Origin: Marinisporobacter balticus
Lineage (GTDB): Bacteria; Bacillota; Clostridia; Peptostreptococcales; Thermotaleaceae
Reading direction: 5' to 3'
DNA length: 64,000 nt
Assembly (NCBI RefSeq): GCF_004345705.1
Contig: NZ_SLWV01000021.1
Coordinates: 1-64,000 of the forward strand
Positions 34,996 through 44,233 of this stretch are shown piece after piece. The notes beneath the pieces are model-generated. The model did no database searches. It saw nothing but the letters and a program-made list of their open reading frames with translations, and was not told the DNA's origin. The position numbers and the translations under genes are program-made. Numbering within the stretch: position 1 is the first letter of the stretch; every line of letters starts with the position of its first letter.

Positions 34996-35107
34996 AAAAT
35001 CACACTCCTTTTTATTTACTATTCAATTATAACACATTTTATGTATTTTTCAAAATTTTCTGTTTTTTAAACTAAGAATTATAGAATATCCGTTAGGGGA
35101 TGAACCC

Positions 35108-35134
35108 AAAAAAAAGACCCCAAAGGGGTCGTCT
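35108..35134 (-). terminator. Terminator of the Stn-like operon
   Basis: On the minus strand GACCCC-TTT-GGGGTC is followed by a run of eight T (A at 35108-35115). It lies just after the stop of the large fusion gene. Confidence 0.85.
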
Positions 35135-35137
35135 TGT

Positions 35138-38100
35138 TTATATTAACTCTTCTCTTTTTAGTATTTCTACAAAAGCATTTGTTAAATGATTTGTATTATT
35201 TTTCTTACTAAAGAACACGTCGTTCTCTACAACTTGTAGCATAGCCTTTTCTTCAGGGAAATTAAATCCGTTTGTATATAGGATTCTTTCTTTATCAATA
35301 GGCCAGAACACATCATTTCCTGTTTGTTTTGCTACTTTAAAATATTCTAGGATGTTTTGTGAAATTTCACTTAAGATTTCATCTGTATTATTGTAATGAA
35401 TGCTCGTACTTAATACATTAATAAGCTTCATGATTACTTCCCAGTTTTCGAAACCACCAAGAGCTGGAATCGCTTGACGAATCTTTTGAATTCTTCTCTC
35501 TGTATTTGTAAATGTACCATTTGATTCAGCAAAGCTTACGGCAGGTAATACAACATCTGCGCGTTTTGCAGTTTCAGTTAAGTGTGTATCTTGAACCATT
35601 AAGAATTCAAGTCCACTCAAGTTAACATCAGGCACATCTTCACCGAATACAAGTAAGGCTTTAATCGATTTATTTTCAATACCTTTAACAATTTCTGTAG
35701 CATCTTTTTCGATACCCATATCAACAAGACCTTGACTGTTATTGTTAGGTTTTAATTGAATAATACCGTTATAGGCACGACCAATATGGCCGCTGATTAC
35801 AGCAATATTTGCAATCAATTTTGCGCCGTTAGGCGTAATATCATTTTGAGCAAATACGATCATTGCTTTTTTAGATTTTCCGTAGATTTCAGCTACTTCT
35901 TTTGCCATCGCACTTACAGATAGATCTTTTAAGCTTTCTTTTAATGCCTCGAAGCCTTCAGCATTTTTAGGTGTACATCCATTGTCTATTAATGCTTTTG
36001 TTACTTCTTTTAAGAAGCTTAAGTTGTTTTCAGGTGTTACTGTTTTATATGCCCATTCATCAGCAGTTGTTTTAGATGGGTTGATTGTAATTAATTTTGC
36101 ACCGTTATTGATTGCTTTTCTGATTTTAAGACCTGCAACCGTATGGTCGTTCATAATATCAGAACCAATCAAAAGAATCGTTTCTGTTGAAAGTAATTCC
36201 TCGAAAGTATTCGTTGAAGCATCATAGCCTAATACATCCACAATGCCTCCTGATAATTTATTGAAGGAGAATACATTGTCTGTACCAAGTACTGCTTTCG
36301 CAAATTTATTGGTTAGATAAATTTCTTCATTTGTAGATCGATCTGAAACAGATACTGCTAAAGCATCCGTTCCATATAAAGCACCAAAACTTTGTGCTTT
36401 TTTTGCTGCATAAAGGATGGCTTCTTCAAAGGATACTTCAACAAGTTCGCCGTTCTTTCTAATAAGTGGCTTTGTAATACGGCTACCTTCTTTAGAAATA
36501 TCAAATCCAAATCTACCTTTTACACAAAGAAGGCCATTGTCTACAGTACTTTCTTTATCGGGTACAGATCTTACAAGCATGTCACCTTTTGTATTTAAGT
36601 TTAGATGACAGCCAACACTACAATGTGAACAAACTGTATGAGTTTCGTCTGTTTTTAAAGGAATAGATTTTGGCGTGTGTAATCTTTCTCCAAGAGCGCC
36701 AGTCGGACATACACTAATACATTGACCACAAGAAATACAGCTTGTATTTTTAAGCGGTTGATTGAGTGCTGGTTTTACAATGGTGTCAAATCCTCTGTCA
36801 ATAAGTCCTAAAGCAGTATTGCCCATTACTTCATCACAAACTCTTACACAAAGTCCACAAAGGATACATTTGTCAGGGTTTCTATGAATAAATGGATGGT
36901 TATCTGCTATTTCTTCTTGACGTTTGTGGACTTCACCAGAAAGGCGTGCTGGTTTTACATCATATTCATTTGCTAATTTAATTAATTCACATTCGAAGAA
37001 ATCATGACATCCACATTCAAGACAACGCATCGCTTCTGCTTTTGCTTGTTCTTCTGTGAAACCATTTGCAATCTCTTCAAAGTTTATTTTTCTTGCTTCA
37101 GGAGATAAATGAGACATTTTTGCTCTGCTACATTTTTCTCGATCTTTAAAGTCTTCTTCTGTTAAATCATCTCTTTCTACAACAAAAGGTTTGTTATAAG
37201 GGATGACTTCTCCTTCGAGATAGCTACAGATGACTGTTGCAGATTTTTTAGCTTCGCCAATTGCTGCAATTGCAATGCTAGCACCTTTATTTGTTGCATC
37301 TCCGCCAGCAAATACACCTGGAAGATTTGTTTGATAAGTATGCTCATCTGCTATAATTGTACCTTTTTTTGTAAGTTCAATGCCTTCGAAACCAGTAGCA
37401 TCAATACCTTGACCAATTGCAGCGATCACAGAATCAACTTCTAAAATTTCTTCTTCACCTTCAATTGGGATTGGTCTTCTTCTGCCACTTACATCCGGTT
37501 CACCTTGTTTCATTTTTTGAAGTCTAATCTTTACAGCTTTACCATCTTCACCTATGATTTCAATAGGATTTGTAAGGGTTTTAAAGATTACACCTTCTTC
37601 TTCAGCTTCTACAATTTCTATTTCTTCAGCAGGCATTTCTGCTTGTGTTCTACGATAAACATTGTAAACCTCTTTTGCGCCAAGTCTTACAGCTGTTCTA
37701 CAAGCATCCATTGCCGTGTTACCACCACCAACGATTGCTACACGATTACCAATTTGAATCGGTTCATTGGTAGCAACCTTTCTTAAGAAGTGGATCCCTC
37801 CATATACACCATCTAATTCTTCTCCAGGACAGTTTAATGCTGTACTTGTCCATGCACCGATAGAAACATAAACAGCGTCATAGGATTTTCTGATATGATT
37901 AAAAGAAATATCTTTACCGATTTTCATGTTCGGAATCATTTTTACGCCCATTTTTTCAATAATCGCAATCTCTTTGTCAAGAATCTCTTTAGGAAGACGA
38001 TATTGAGGAATACCATATCTTAGCATTCCACCCAATTTTGGCATCGTTTCATAAATCGTAACGCTATGACCTTCCTTAGCAAGATAATATGCTGAAGTAA

Positions 38101-38716
38101 GTCCTCCAGGACCGCCACCGATTACACCGACACTTTTACCTGTTTTAGGTTTGATCTCTGGCATAAAAGAATTTGCATGATTTAAGTCTATATCTGCTGC
38201 AAAGCTTTTTAATGATGCAATAGATATAGGTTCTTCTACAAGTTGTCTTCTACATGCATCTTCACATGGATGAGGACAAACTCTACCAATACTAGCAGGA
38301 AGAGGAAGCTGTTCTTTGATTAATGCAACGGCTTCTTCATATTGTCCATTTGCAATTAATCCTACATATCCTTGACAATCTGTGTTTGCTGGACATTCTA
38401 ATACACAAGGAGGACGACAGTCTCCAACATGGTCGGATAGAAGAAGTTCTAGGGCCATTCTTCTTGAACCGCGAACTTTTTGTGTGTTTGTTTTTATAAC
38501 CATACCCTCACTTATTTTTGTTGCACAAGCGCGAAGAAGTTTTGGAATCCCTTCAACTTCTACGACACAAAGTCCACAGGCACCATATATTTCAACTCTT
38601 TCATCGTAACAAAGCGTAGGAATTTCAATACCATTTTCTTTTGCTACTTCTAGAATCGTTTGATCATTATAACCTGTCACTTCTTTTCCATTTATATTTA
38701 ATCTCATTTTAGACAT
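35138..38716 (-). CDS. StnA-like fusion: Fd domain + GltD/NfnB-like + formate-dehydrogenase-like module
   Basis: 1192 residues from ATG 38716 (AGGGGTG upstream; three ATG lie close together). In order: a [2Fe-2S] ferredoxin domain (CGLCVVEVEG), a GltD/NfnB-like flavin domain with two dinucleotide motifs (VGVIGGGPGGLTSAYYLAKEG, VAIVGGGNTAMDACRTA), 4Fe-4S motifs (CILCGLCVRVC, CISCGQCISVCP), then a molybdopterin-oxidoreductase-like half (CSHCSVGC, then LLCVKGRFGFD). The catalytic Sec/Cys position of formate dehydrogenase reads LSGG, with Ser822, so formate chemistry is unlikely. Its partners are NuoF- and NuoE-like; the trio resembles the StnABC electron-bifurcating transhydrogenase of Sporomusa, linking NADH, NADPH and ferredoxin. 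Confidence 0.82.
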   Translation of the reverse strand: MSKMRLNINGKEVTGYNDQTILEVAKENGIEIPTLCYDERVEIYGACGLCVVEVEGIPKLLRACATKISEGMVIKTNTQKVRGSRRMALELLLSDHVGDCRPPCVLECPANTDCQGYVGLIANGQYEEAVALIKEQLPLPASIGRVCPHPCEDACRRQLVEEPISIASLKSFAADIDLNHANSFMPEIKPKTGKSVGVIGGGPGGLTSAYYLAKEGHSVTIYETMPKLGGMLRYGIPQYRLPKEILDKEIAIIEKMGVKMIPNMKIGKDISFNHIRKSYDAVYVSIGAWTSTALNCPGEELDGVYGGIHFLRKVATNEPIQIGNRVAIVGGGNTAMDACRTAVRLGAKEVYNVYRRTQAEMPAEEIEIVEAEEEGVIFKTLTNPIEIIGEDGKAVKIRLQKMKQGEPDVSGRRRPIPIEGEEEILEVDSVIAAIGQGIDATGFEGIELTKKGTIIADEHTYQTNLPGVFAGGDATNKGASIAIAAIGEAKKSATVICSYLEGEVIPYNKPFVVERDDLTEEDFKDREKCSRAKMSHLSPEARKINFEEIANGFTEEQAKAEAMRCLECGCHDFFECELIKLANEYDVKPARLSGEVHKRQEEIADNHPFIHRNPDKCILCGLCVRVCDEVMGNTALGLIDRGFDTIVKPALNQPLKNTSCISCGQCISVCPTGALGERLHTPKSIPLKTDETHTVCSHCSVGCHLNLNTKGDMLVRSVPDKESTVDNGLLCVKGRFGFDISKEGSRITKPLIRKNGELVEVSFEEAILYAAKKAQSFGALYGTDALAVSVSDRSTNEEIYLTNKFAKAVLGTDNVFSFNKLSGGIVDVLGYDASTNTFEELLSTETILLIGSDIMNDHTVAGLKIRKAINNGAKLITINPSKTTADEWAYKTVTPENNLSFLKEVTKALIDNGCTPKNAEGFEALKESLKDLSVSAMAKEVAEIYGKSKKAMIVFAQNDITPNGAKLIANIAVISGHIGRAYNGIIQLKPNNNSQGLVDMGIEKDATEIVKGIENKSIKALLVFGEDVPDVNLSGLEFLMVQDTHLTETAKRADVVLPAVSFAESNGTFTNTERRIQKIRQAIPALGGFENWEVIMKLINVLSTSIHYNNTDEILSEISQNILEYFKVAKQTGNDVFWPIDKERILYTNGFNFPEEKAMLQVVENDVFFSKKNNTNHLTNAFVEILKREELI

Positions 38717-38732
38717 CATTTTCACCCCTATC

Positions 38733-40484
38733 TTATTCAACTATAACTGCACTGAATCGACAAGATTGCGTGCATTTTCCGCATTTTATACATTTTTCAG
38801 GATCAATCGTGTAAGGTTTTTTTACTTCTCCAGAAATTGCATCAACTGGACAGTTTCTAGCACAAAGTCCACATCCAATACATTTTTCTTGATCAATAGA
38901 ATAAGTTAATAGATTTGTACATTGTTTTGCAGGACATTTTTTGTCATAGATATGCTTTTCATACTCATCTCTGAAGTATCTGATTGTACTAAGAACTGGA
39001 TTTGGCGCAGTTTGACCAAGTCCACAAAGAGATCCTTCTTTAATTTTTACTGCTAATTCTTCTAATAATTCAATATCACCATCACGTCCGTCACCTTCGC
39101 ATATACGTGTTAAGATTTCTAACATTCTTTTTGTACCAATACGGCAATGGATACATTTACCACAGGATTCTTTACGCGTAAAATCTAAGAAGAAACGTGC
39201 CATATCTACCATACAAGTTGTTTCATCCATAACAACCATACCACCAGAACCCATGATGGCACCTGTTTTGTTGATAGATTCATAATCAACCGTTGTATCT
39301 ACAATACTTGCAGGAATACATCCACCAGATGGGCCACCCATTTGAACAGCTTTGAAACTTTTTCCATCTTTGATTCCGCCACCGATATCAAAAATGATTT
39401 CTTTCAAAGGCATACCCATTGGCACTTCCACAAGGCCACCATTTTGAATTTTTCCAGTAAGGGCAAAAACTTTTGTACCTTTGCTTTGTTCTGTACCCAT
39501 ATCCGCAAAAGCTTGACCACCATTTTCAAGAATCCAAGCAACGTTTGCAAATGTTTCAACATTATTGATGTTTGTAGGTTTTCTCCAATAGCCACTTTGA
39601 GCAGGGAATGGAGGTTTAAGTCTTGGCATGCCGCGTTCGCCTTCTAATGATTCAATAAGGGCTGTTTCTTCTCCACAGACAAAAGCACCTGCACCTGCTT
39701 TGATACGCATATCAAAATCAAAGCCACAACCTAAAATGTTTTTACCTAATAAGCCTTTTTCTCTCGCGTGTTTAATTGCTTTTTCAAGACGTACAATTGC
39801 TAAAGGATACTCAGCCCGAACATATACAATTCCTTCATGCGCGCCCATCGCATAGCCACCGATCATCATACCCTCAATAAGCGTATGTGGATCTCCTTCT
39901 AAAACACTTCGATCCATAAAAGCGCCTGGATCCCCTTCATCTGCATTACATACTAAATATTTTGGAGAACCGTTCGCGTTCTTTGCAGCATTCCATTTAA
40001 ACCAAGTAGGAAAACCTGCACCACCACGACCTCTAAGACCTGAAACTTTTATTTGTTCAATAACTTCTTCTGGACTCATTTCTTTGATACATTTTCCGAT
40101 GGATTGATATCCACCTGTTTTGATATATTCATCGATAGATTCTGGATCTATATAGCCACAATTTCTTAGCGCAATTCTTTTTTGTTTCATTAAACCTTGT
40201 AAATCATTTTCTGGAATAACATGCTCTTTGAGAACGTTTTTTTCAGAAATATGTTTTTCAATGATTTCATTGGCTATTTCAGGTGTTACCTTTACATAGG
40301 TTGTCTTTTCTCCATTGTCAGCATAAACATCTACAATCGGTTCTAGATAACACATACCAATGCAACCAGTAATTTCAAGATCTATTTGAAGACCTTGATT
40401 CTTTATTGCTTCTTCAAAAGTATCATATGCCTTATTTGCGCCAGCTGCCAATCCACAGCTTCCTTGACCTACGACTATCTTCAT
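38733..40484 (-). CDS. NuoF-like NADH-binding flavoprotein (StnB/HydB-like)
   Basis: 583 residues. It has an N-terminal thioredoxin-like [2Fe-2S] domain (QGSCGLAAGA, TGCIGMCYLEP), the NADH/FMN core (GLRGRGGAGFPTWFKW, CNADEGDPGAFMDR, GAGAFVCGEETALIESLEG), the SLBB region, and a [4Fe-4S] site with ESCGKCIHCRIGTKRMLEI. Two further ferredoxin clusters are C-terminal (CIGCGLCARNCP, CIKCGKCTQSCR). This is the layout of HydB and StnB in bifurcating hydrogenases and transhydrogenases. It lies between the NuoE-like and fusion genes, overlapping or nearly so. Confidence 0.92.
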   Translation of the reverse strand: MKIVVGQGSCGLAAGANKAYDTFEEAIKNQGLQIDLEITGCIGMCYLEPIVDVYADNGEKTTYVKVTPEIANEIIEKHISEKNVLKEHVIPENDLQGLMKQKRIALRNCGYIDPESIDEYIKTGGYQSIGKCIKEMSPEEVIEQIKVSGLRGRGGAGFPTWFKWNAAKNANGSPKYLVCNADEGDPGAFMDRSVLEGDPHTLIEGMMIGGYAMGAHEGIVYVRAEYPLAIVRLEKAIKHAREKGLLGKNILGCGFDFDMRIKAGAGAFVCGEETALIESLEGERGMPRLKPPFPAQSGYWRKPTNINNVETFANVAWILENGGQAFADMGTEQSKGTKVFALTGKIQNGGLVEVPMGMPLKEIIFDIGGGIKDGKSFKAVQMGGPSGGCIPASIVDTTVDYESINKTGAIMGSGGMVVMDETTCMVDMARFFLDFTRKESCGKCIHCRIGTKRMLEILTRICEGDGRDGDIELLEELAVKIKEGSLCGLGQTAPNPVLSTIRYFRDEYEKHIYDKKCPAKQCTNLLTYSIDQEKCIGCGLCARNCPVDAISGEVKKPYTIDPEKCIKCGKCTQSCRFSAVIVE

Positions 40485-40487
40485 GGT

Positions 40488-41021
40488 TTAGACCTCCTTG
40501 CTACTTTGTTCTTTTTTACGAATATCTTTTAAGATTTTTTTTGTACTTTCAGGGGTAAGCTTTGCATAAGTTTCTCCGTTAATCATCATAACCGGAGATA
40601 AACTACAACATCCAAGACAAGCAACATTATTGAGCGTAAACAATCCATCCTCAGTTGTTTCGCCTTCTTTGATCTTTAGTTCATCACAGATGGCTTCTTC
40701 GATAAACTTAGAACCATTAACATGACAAGCAGTTCCTTGACAAAGCATAATTAAATATTTGCCAACAGGATTTAGTCTAAACTGGGTATAGAAAGTCGCT
40801 ACACCATGAATCTTTGCGGGTTTTATTCCAGTTTTTTCTGCAATATGATTCAGTACTTCTAAAGGTAAATATCCGAAAATTTCTTGTGCTCCTTGAAGAA
40901 TGCTAATTAAGCTACCTGATACATCTTTATATTTTGCTAGAACAGGCTCTAATTGGCTTAAGTCCACATTCGGATCACTTAATTTTACTGTAAGGTCATT
41001 GTTTCCTCCACAGCATCCCAT
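40488..41021 (-). CDS. NuoE-like [2Fe-2S] subunit (StnC/HydC-like)
   Basis: 177 residues from ATG 41021, 8 bases after AAGGAG. Cys ligands are in CQGTACHVNG and CLGCCSLSP (thioredoxin-like NuoE fold), and IAEKTGIKPAKIHGVATFYTQFRL is the conserved NuoE core. An additional Cys cluster (MGCCGGNND) opens the protein. It is first gene of the minus-strand operon and pairs with the NuoF-like subunit. Confidence 0.92.
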   Translation of the reverse strand: MGCCGGNNDLTVKLSDPNVDLSQLEPVLAKYKDVSGSLISILQGAQEIFGYLPLEVLNHIAEKTGIKPAKIHGVATFYTQFRLNPVGKYLIMLCQGTACHVNGSKFIEEAICDELKIKEGETTEDGLFTLNNVACLGCCSLSPVMMINGETYAKLTPESTKKILKDIRKKEQSSKEV

Positions 41022-41330
41022 TACGATCACTCCTTCCATTTCGCTTTCAAATCGATAAGAATTCTAAAAAGTTAGAAAGCATAATAATGATTACAATATA
41101 AAACATGTCAAAATACTATTTAAAAATCAACATTCTGAAGCATGAAATCATTGTAAAAAATCATCTCTTAAATACATGTATTTACAAAGTAGCTTCACTA
41201 TGTATTGTACTCCATTTTTGTAGGTATTTCTATAAATAATTATGATAGAATATTGTAGTGTGCGTATATTTTGTGGTTCAATATAACAATTAAGTAAGCA
41301 TACATATGAACCGTAGAGAGAAGTTTTGTT
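41022..41330. other. Intergenic region upstream of the Stn-like operon
   Basis: About 310 bases without a gene. A perfect TTGACA lies on the minus strand at 41111-41106 with a weak -10 (CATTAT, 41089-41084) at 16 bases spacing, a plausible but unproven promoter for the NuoE-like gene. A GGTTC...GAACC dyad spans about 41275-41313 but lacks a T-tract. Confidence 0.45.
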
Positions 41331-42122
41331 TTAAATTACAGCTAATTCATGATTTTTTATATCTGTAATAAACATATGTCCAGGTGCATGGGTAATCATA
41401 ATTTCAGGTTTAACATTCATAGCAACAGCTTGAGGGGTAACTCCACATGCCCAAAATACAGGGATTTCTCCTTTTTTAATATCTATTGAATCACCAAAGT
41501 CAGGCTTATGTATATCGTTTATACCTATTGAACTAGGGTCACCAATATGAATAGGTGCGCCATGGATACTAGGATATCTAGAAGTAATTTGAACTGCTTT
41601 GATCACTTGATGAGGGGACATTGGTCTCATACTAACAACTGTTGGACCAGAAAATATACCTGCTTCCTTACATGGAATAGTTGTAATATACATAGGAACA
41701 TTTTTTCCATAAGTAATATGTCTCACTTCGATACCTTCTTCTATTAAAGCAGATTCAAAAGTAAAACTACACCCTAATATAAAGGAAACAAAATCATCTC
41801 TCCAAAAAGATTTTATATCTGTGGATTCTTCTTCAAGCTTACCGTTTTTATAGACTCTGTACTTTGGAATATCTGTAGTAATATCAGAACCTGGTGCGAT
41901 AGATTTAAACTCTTTACATCCTAAATCTGTAATTTCTAGTACTGGGCATGGTTTTGGATTTCTTTGAGTAAATAGTAGAAAATCATAAGCTAAATTTTTT
42001 GGTAAAACAACTAAATTCCCTTGTGCATAACCATCGCACATACCAGAGGTATGTGTTTGTAATTTTCCTTCTCGAATCATTTGACGAATATGAGAAGGAT
42101 CAGCAAATCTTAAATTCTCCAT
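41331..42122 (-). CDS. ycsI: DUF1445 protein, candidate D-glutamate cyclase
   Basis: 263 residues from ATG 42122 (AAAGGGGAG upstream). It is recognisable as the YcsI family by DPSHIRQMIREGKLQTHTSGMCDGYAQGNLVVLPK and SMRPMSPHQVIKAVQITSRYP. Family members (DUF1445, putative hydro-lyase) include the mammalian D-glutamate cyclase, which forms 5-oxo-D-proline. In Bacillus the ycsI gene lies with pxpA, ycsG and pxpBC, as here. It is transcribed divergently from the IclR regulator and could feed the 5-oxoprolinase. The activity is inferred from family and context. Confidence 0.82.
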   Translation of the reverse strand: MENLRFADPSHIRQMIREGKLQTHTSGMCDGYAQGNLVVLPKNLAYDFLLFTQRNPKPCPVLEITDLGCKEFKSIAPGSDITTDIPKYRVYKNGKLEEESTDIKSFWRDDFVSFILGCSFTFESALIEEGIEVRHITYGKNVPMYITTIPCKEAGIFSGPTVVSMRPMSPHQVIKAVQITSRYPSIHGAPIHIGDPSSIGINDIHKPDFGDSIDIKKGEIPVFWACGVTPQAVAMNVKPEIMITHAPGHMFITDIKNHELAVI

Positions 42123-42230
42123 TGTGTTCTCCCCTTTTTGCATTTGTTAGAATAAAATATTTATTCTAAATATAGCATATATTTTATTAACTGTAGTAAA
42201 ATATTTTTATGATTTAGATAGATTTTATAG

Positions 42231-42257
42231 TATATGGTATAATAAGGGTATCATATA
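42231..42257. promoter_or_regulatory. Operator-like dyad over the iclR promoter
   Basis: TATATGGTAT (42231-42240) and GTATCATATA (42248-42257) form an imperfect dyad that overlaps a TATAAT -10 at 42237-42242. The core TATATGGTA recurs in the pxp promoter at about 43369, so both may bind the IclR regulator. Confidence 0.5.
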
Positions 42258-42278
42258 AGGGAAGTAGGCGACAAAAAT

Positions 42279-43061
42279 ATGACTGAACAGGATAACAGTA
42301 TTAATCAAAGCTTAGATAAGGCATTGGGTCTTTTGGAATATTTTACTGCAGAAAATCATGTAAGAGGATTAAGTGAAATTGCAAGAATTTCATCTATTCC
42401 AAAGGCTACCGTGTACAGGCTCTTTAATACATTTAAAAAAAATGGATATCTGACGCGTGTAGACATAAGTGGAAAACAAAATCAATATAAACTGGGAATA
42501 AAATTTCTTGAATTAGGAGCAATTGCTTCTGAATCTATAAAGATTAAGGAATTTGCACTACCTTTTATGGAAAAGTTACGAGATGAATTGAATGAAGATG
42601 TGCAATTGGTTATGAGAGAAAAAAATTACGCAATCTATGTTGAAAAACTGATTTGCACACATCCTGTAAGATTATTTACAAAAACAGGTAGAACCGCATC
42701 ATTAGCGGCAGGGGCTTGTCCAAGAGCCATTCTATCTTTCTTAGAGGATGGTGAGATCGCAGATTTATTAGAACGTGAACCACTAATAAAATATACAGAA
42801 AATACGGTAATGGAAAAGCGAAAATTATGGGAAATGATTCGAGAAAGTAGAAAAAATGGATATACTATCAGTTTTGGAGAAATGGAGCCTCAAACAATTG
42901 GTGTAGGCGCACCCATATTTGATTATACAAAAAAAGTTATTGCTGCGATTAGTACCGCAGGGCCAGATCAACGGTTTGGACAAGAAAAATTTGATGAAAT
43001 CATACAAAAAACTAAAAAGACAGCGATGGATATTTCAAAAGCATTGGGATATATGGAATAA
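42279..43061 (+). CDS. IclR-family regulator (KipR-like)
   Basis: 260 residues. The N-terminal winged helix is SLDKALGLLEYFTAENHVRGLSEIARISSIPKATVYRLFNTFKKNGYL, and an effector-binding IclR domain follows (YVEKLICTHPVRLFTKTGRTASLAAGACPRAILSFL...STAGPDQRF). Bacillus KipR is the IclR regulator of ycsFGI-kipIA, and this gene sits next to the same set. It is transcribed divergently from ycsI and in the same direction as the pxp genes. A local repressor role with operators at 42231 and 43371 is inferred. Confidence 0.88.
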   Translation: MTEQDNSINQSLDKALGLLEYFTAENHVRGLSEIARISSIPKATVYRLFNTFKKNGYLTRVDISGKQNQYKLGIKFLELGAIASESIKIKEFALPFMEKLRDELNEDVQLVMREKNYAIYVEKLICTHPVRLFTKTGRTASLAAGACPRAILSFLEDGEIADLLEREPLIKYTENTVMEKRKLWEMIRESRKNGYTISFGEMEPQTIGVGAPIFDYTKKVIAAISTAGPDQRFGQEKFDEIIQKTKKTAMDISKALGYME

Positions 43062-43352
43062 TGAAGGTTTTGTATCTTCATTATTTTTTTTGCAAGAAGC
43101 TATCAAAAGTGTCTAAAAAATAACGGAATAATATGTTATAAATTGTAAAAAAATGAAAATGATTTATAATATTAGCAGTTTGTTTTTTCAACTATAAATA
43201 TAGTAATAAGAAGAGAAAATTTTAGAAAAAGATGAAGGTTATAGTAGGGGTTTATAGCTATAGTCAAAATAATAAAAAAAATAAGACGAATGATGTTGAT
43301 AATAGAGTATCAATATTTTTTTAGAATTATCAAAACAATCGAAAAATTATTA

Positions 43353-43410
43353 TGGACATTCAAAATATTATATGGTACCATAAGATTACAAATATAAACC
43401 GATGGTCCAT
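43353..43410 (+). promoter_or_regulatory. pxp promoter with palindromic operators
   Basis: TGGACA (43353-43358), 17 bases, TACCAT (43376-43381). The -10 lies inside the perfect 12-base palindrome TATGGTACCATA (43371-43382). A second site, ATGGTCCAT (43402-43410), lies about 20 bases downstream. This geometry suits repression by the IclR protein encoded just upstream. The remainder of the 43062-43449 gap is AT-rich with no other recognised element. Confidence 0.6.
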
Positions 43411-43449
43411 ATAATGAAACGAAATTACAAATAAAATGGAGGTGTGAAT

Positions 43450-44220
43450 ATGTACAAAGTTGATCTAAATAGTGATTTAGGAGAAAGTTTTGGAAGTTAT
43501 AAAATAGGATTAGATGAAGAAGTAATAAAATATGTTACTTCTGCAAATGTTGCCTGTGGATGGCATGCAGGAGATCCTTTAGTAATGGAAAAAACGATAA
43601 ATTTGGCAAAAGAGAGAGGCGTAGGAATTGGAGCGCATCCAGGATATTTGGATTTAATGGGTTTTGGAAGAAGAAATGTTGCTGTAACACCTAAAGAAGT
43701 AAAAGTATACATACAATATCAACTTGGAGCACTTATGGCATTTGCAAAAGCTAACGGAGAGAAAGTTAAGCATGTAAAGCCTCACGGTGCTATGTATAAT
43801 ATGGCAGCAAAAGATAAATCATTAGCAAAGGCAATTGCTGAAGCTGTTTATGAAGTAGATCAAGAAATTATTCTCATGGGACTTGCAAACAGCGAAATGA
43901 TTAAAGCTGGAAAAGAAGTTGGACTTAAGGTAGCGAACGAGGTATTTGCAGATAGAGCGTATAATCCAGATGCAACGTTAGTAGCAAGAAAATTAGAAGG
44001 TGCAGTGATCCATGATGCTGATTTAGCCATAGCAAGAGTTGTAAAAATGGTGAAAGAAGGAACCGTTACAGCGATAAATGGGGAAGAGATTAAAATAAAG
44101 GCCGATTCAATCTGTGTACATGGAGACAATCCAGAAGCTGTTGAATTTGTGCGAAAGATTAGATTGAAGCTTGAAGAAGAAGGTGTAGAAGTAACAGCTC
44201 TTTCAAATTTTATTGAATAG
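43450..44220 (+). CDS. pxpA: 5-oxoprolinase subunit A
   Basis: 256 residues from ATG 43450 (GGAGGTG upstream). The LamB/YcsF signature VDLNSDLGESFGSYKIGLDEE, ANVACGWHAGDPLVME, the metal-binding KPHGAMYN and the terminal ICVHGDNPEAVEF are all present. With PxpB and PxpC it hydrolyses 5-oxoproline to glutamate at the cost of ATP. It is first gene of pxpA-ycsG-pxpB-pxpC. Confidence 0.95.
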   Translation: MYKVDLNSDLGESFGSYKIGLDEEVIKYVTSANVACGWHAGDPLVMEKTINLAKERGVGIGAHPGYLDLMGFGRRNVAVTPKEVKVYIQYQLGALMAFAKANGEKVKHVKPHGAMYNMAAKDKSLAKAIAEAVYEVDQEIILMGLANSEMIKAGKEVGLKVANEVFADRAYNPDATLVARKLEGAVIHDADLAIARVVKMVKEGTVTAINGEEIKIKADSICVHGDNPEAVEFVRKIRLKLEEEGVEVTALSNFIE

Positions 44221-44233
44221 GAGGATAAAATAA

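Noticed and set aside
37505..37786. Plus-strand frame opposite the large StnA-like gene
   Set aside because: A Phe/Tyr-rich translation with no ribosome binding site; an antisense shadow.
35138..38716. Formate dehydrogenase function for the large fusion
   Set aside because: The catalytic Sec/Cys position is Ser and the protein is fused to a GltD-like domain with NuoE/F-like partners.
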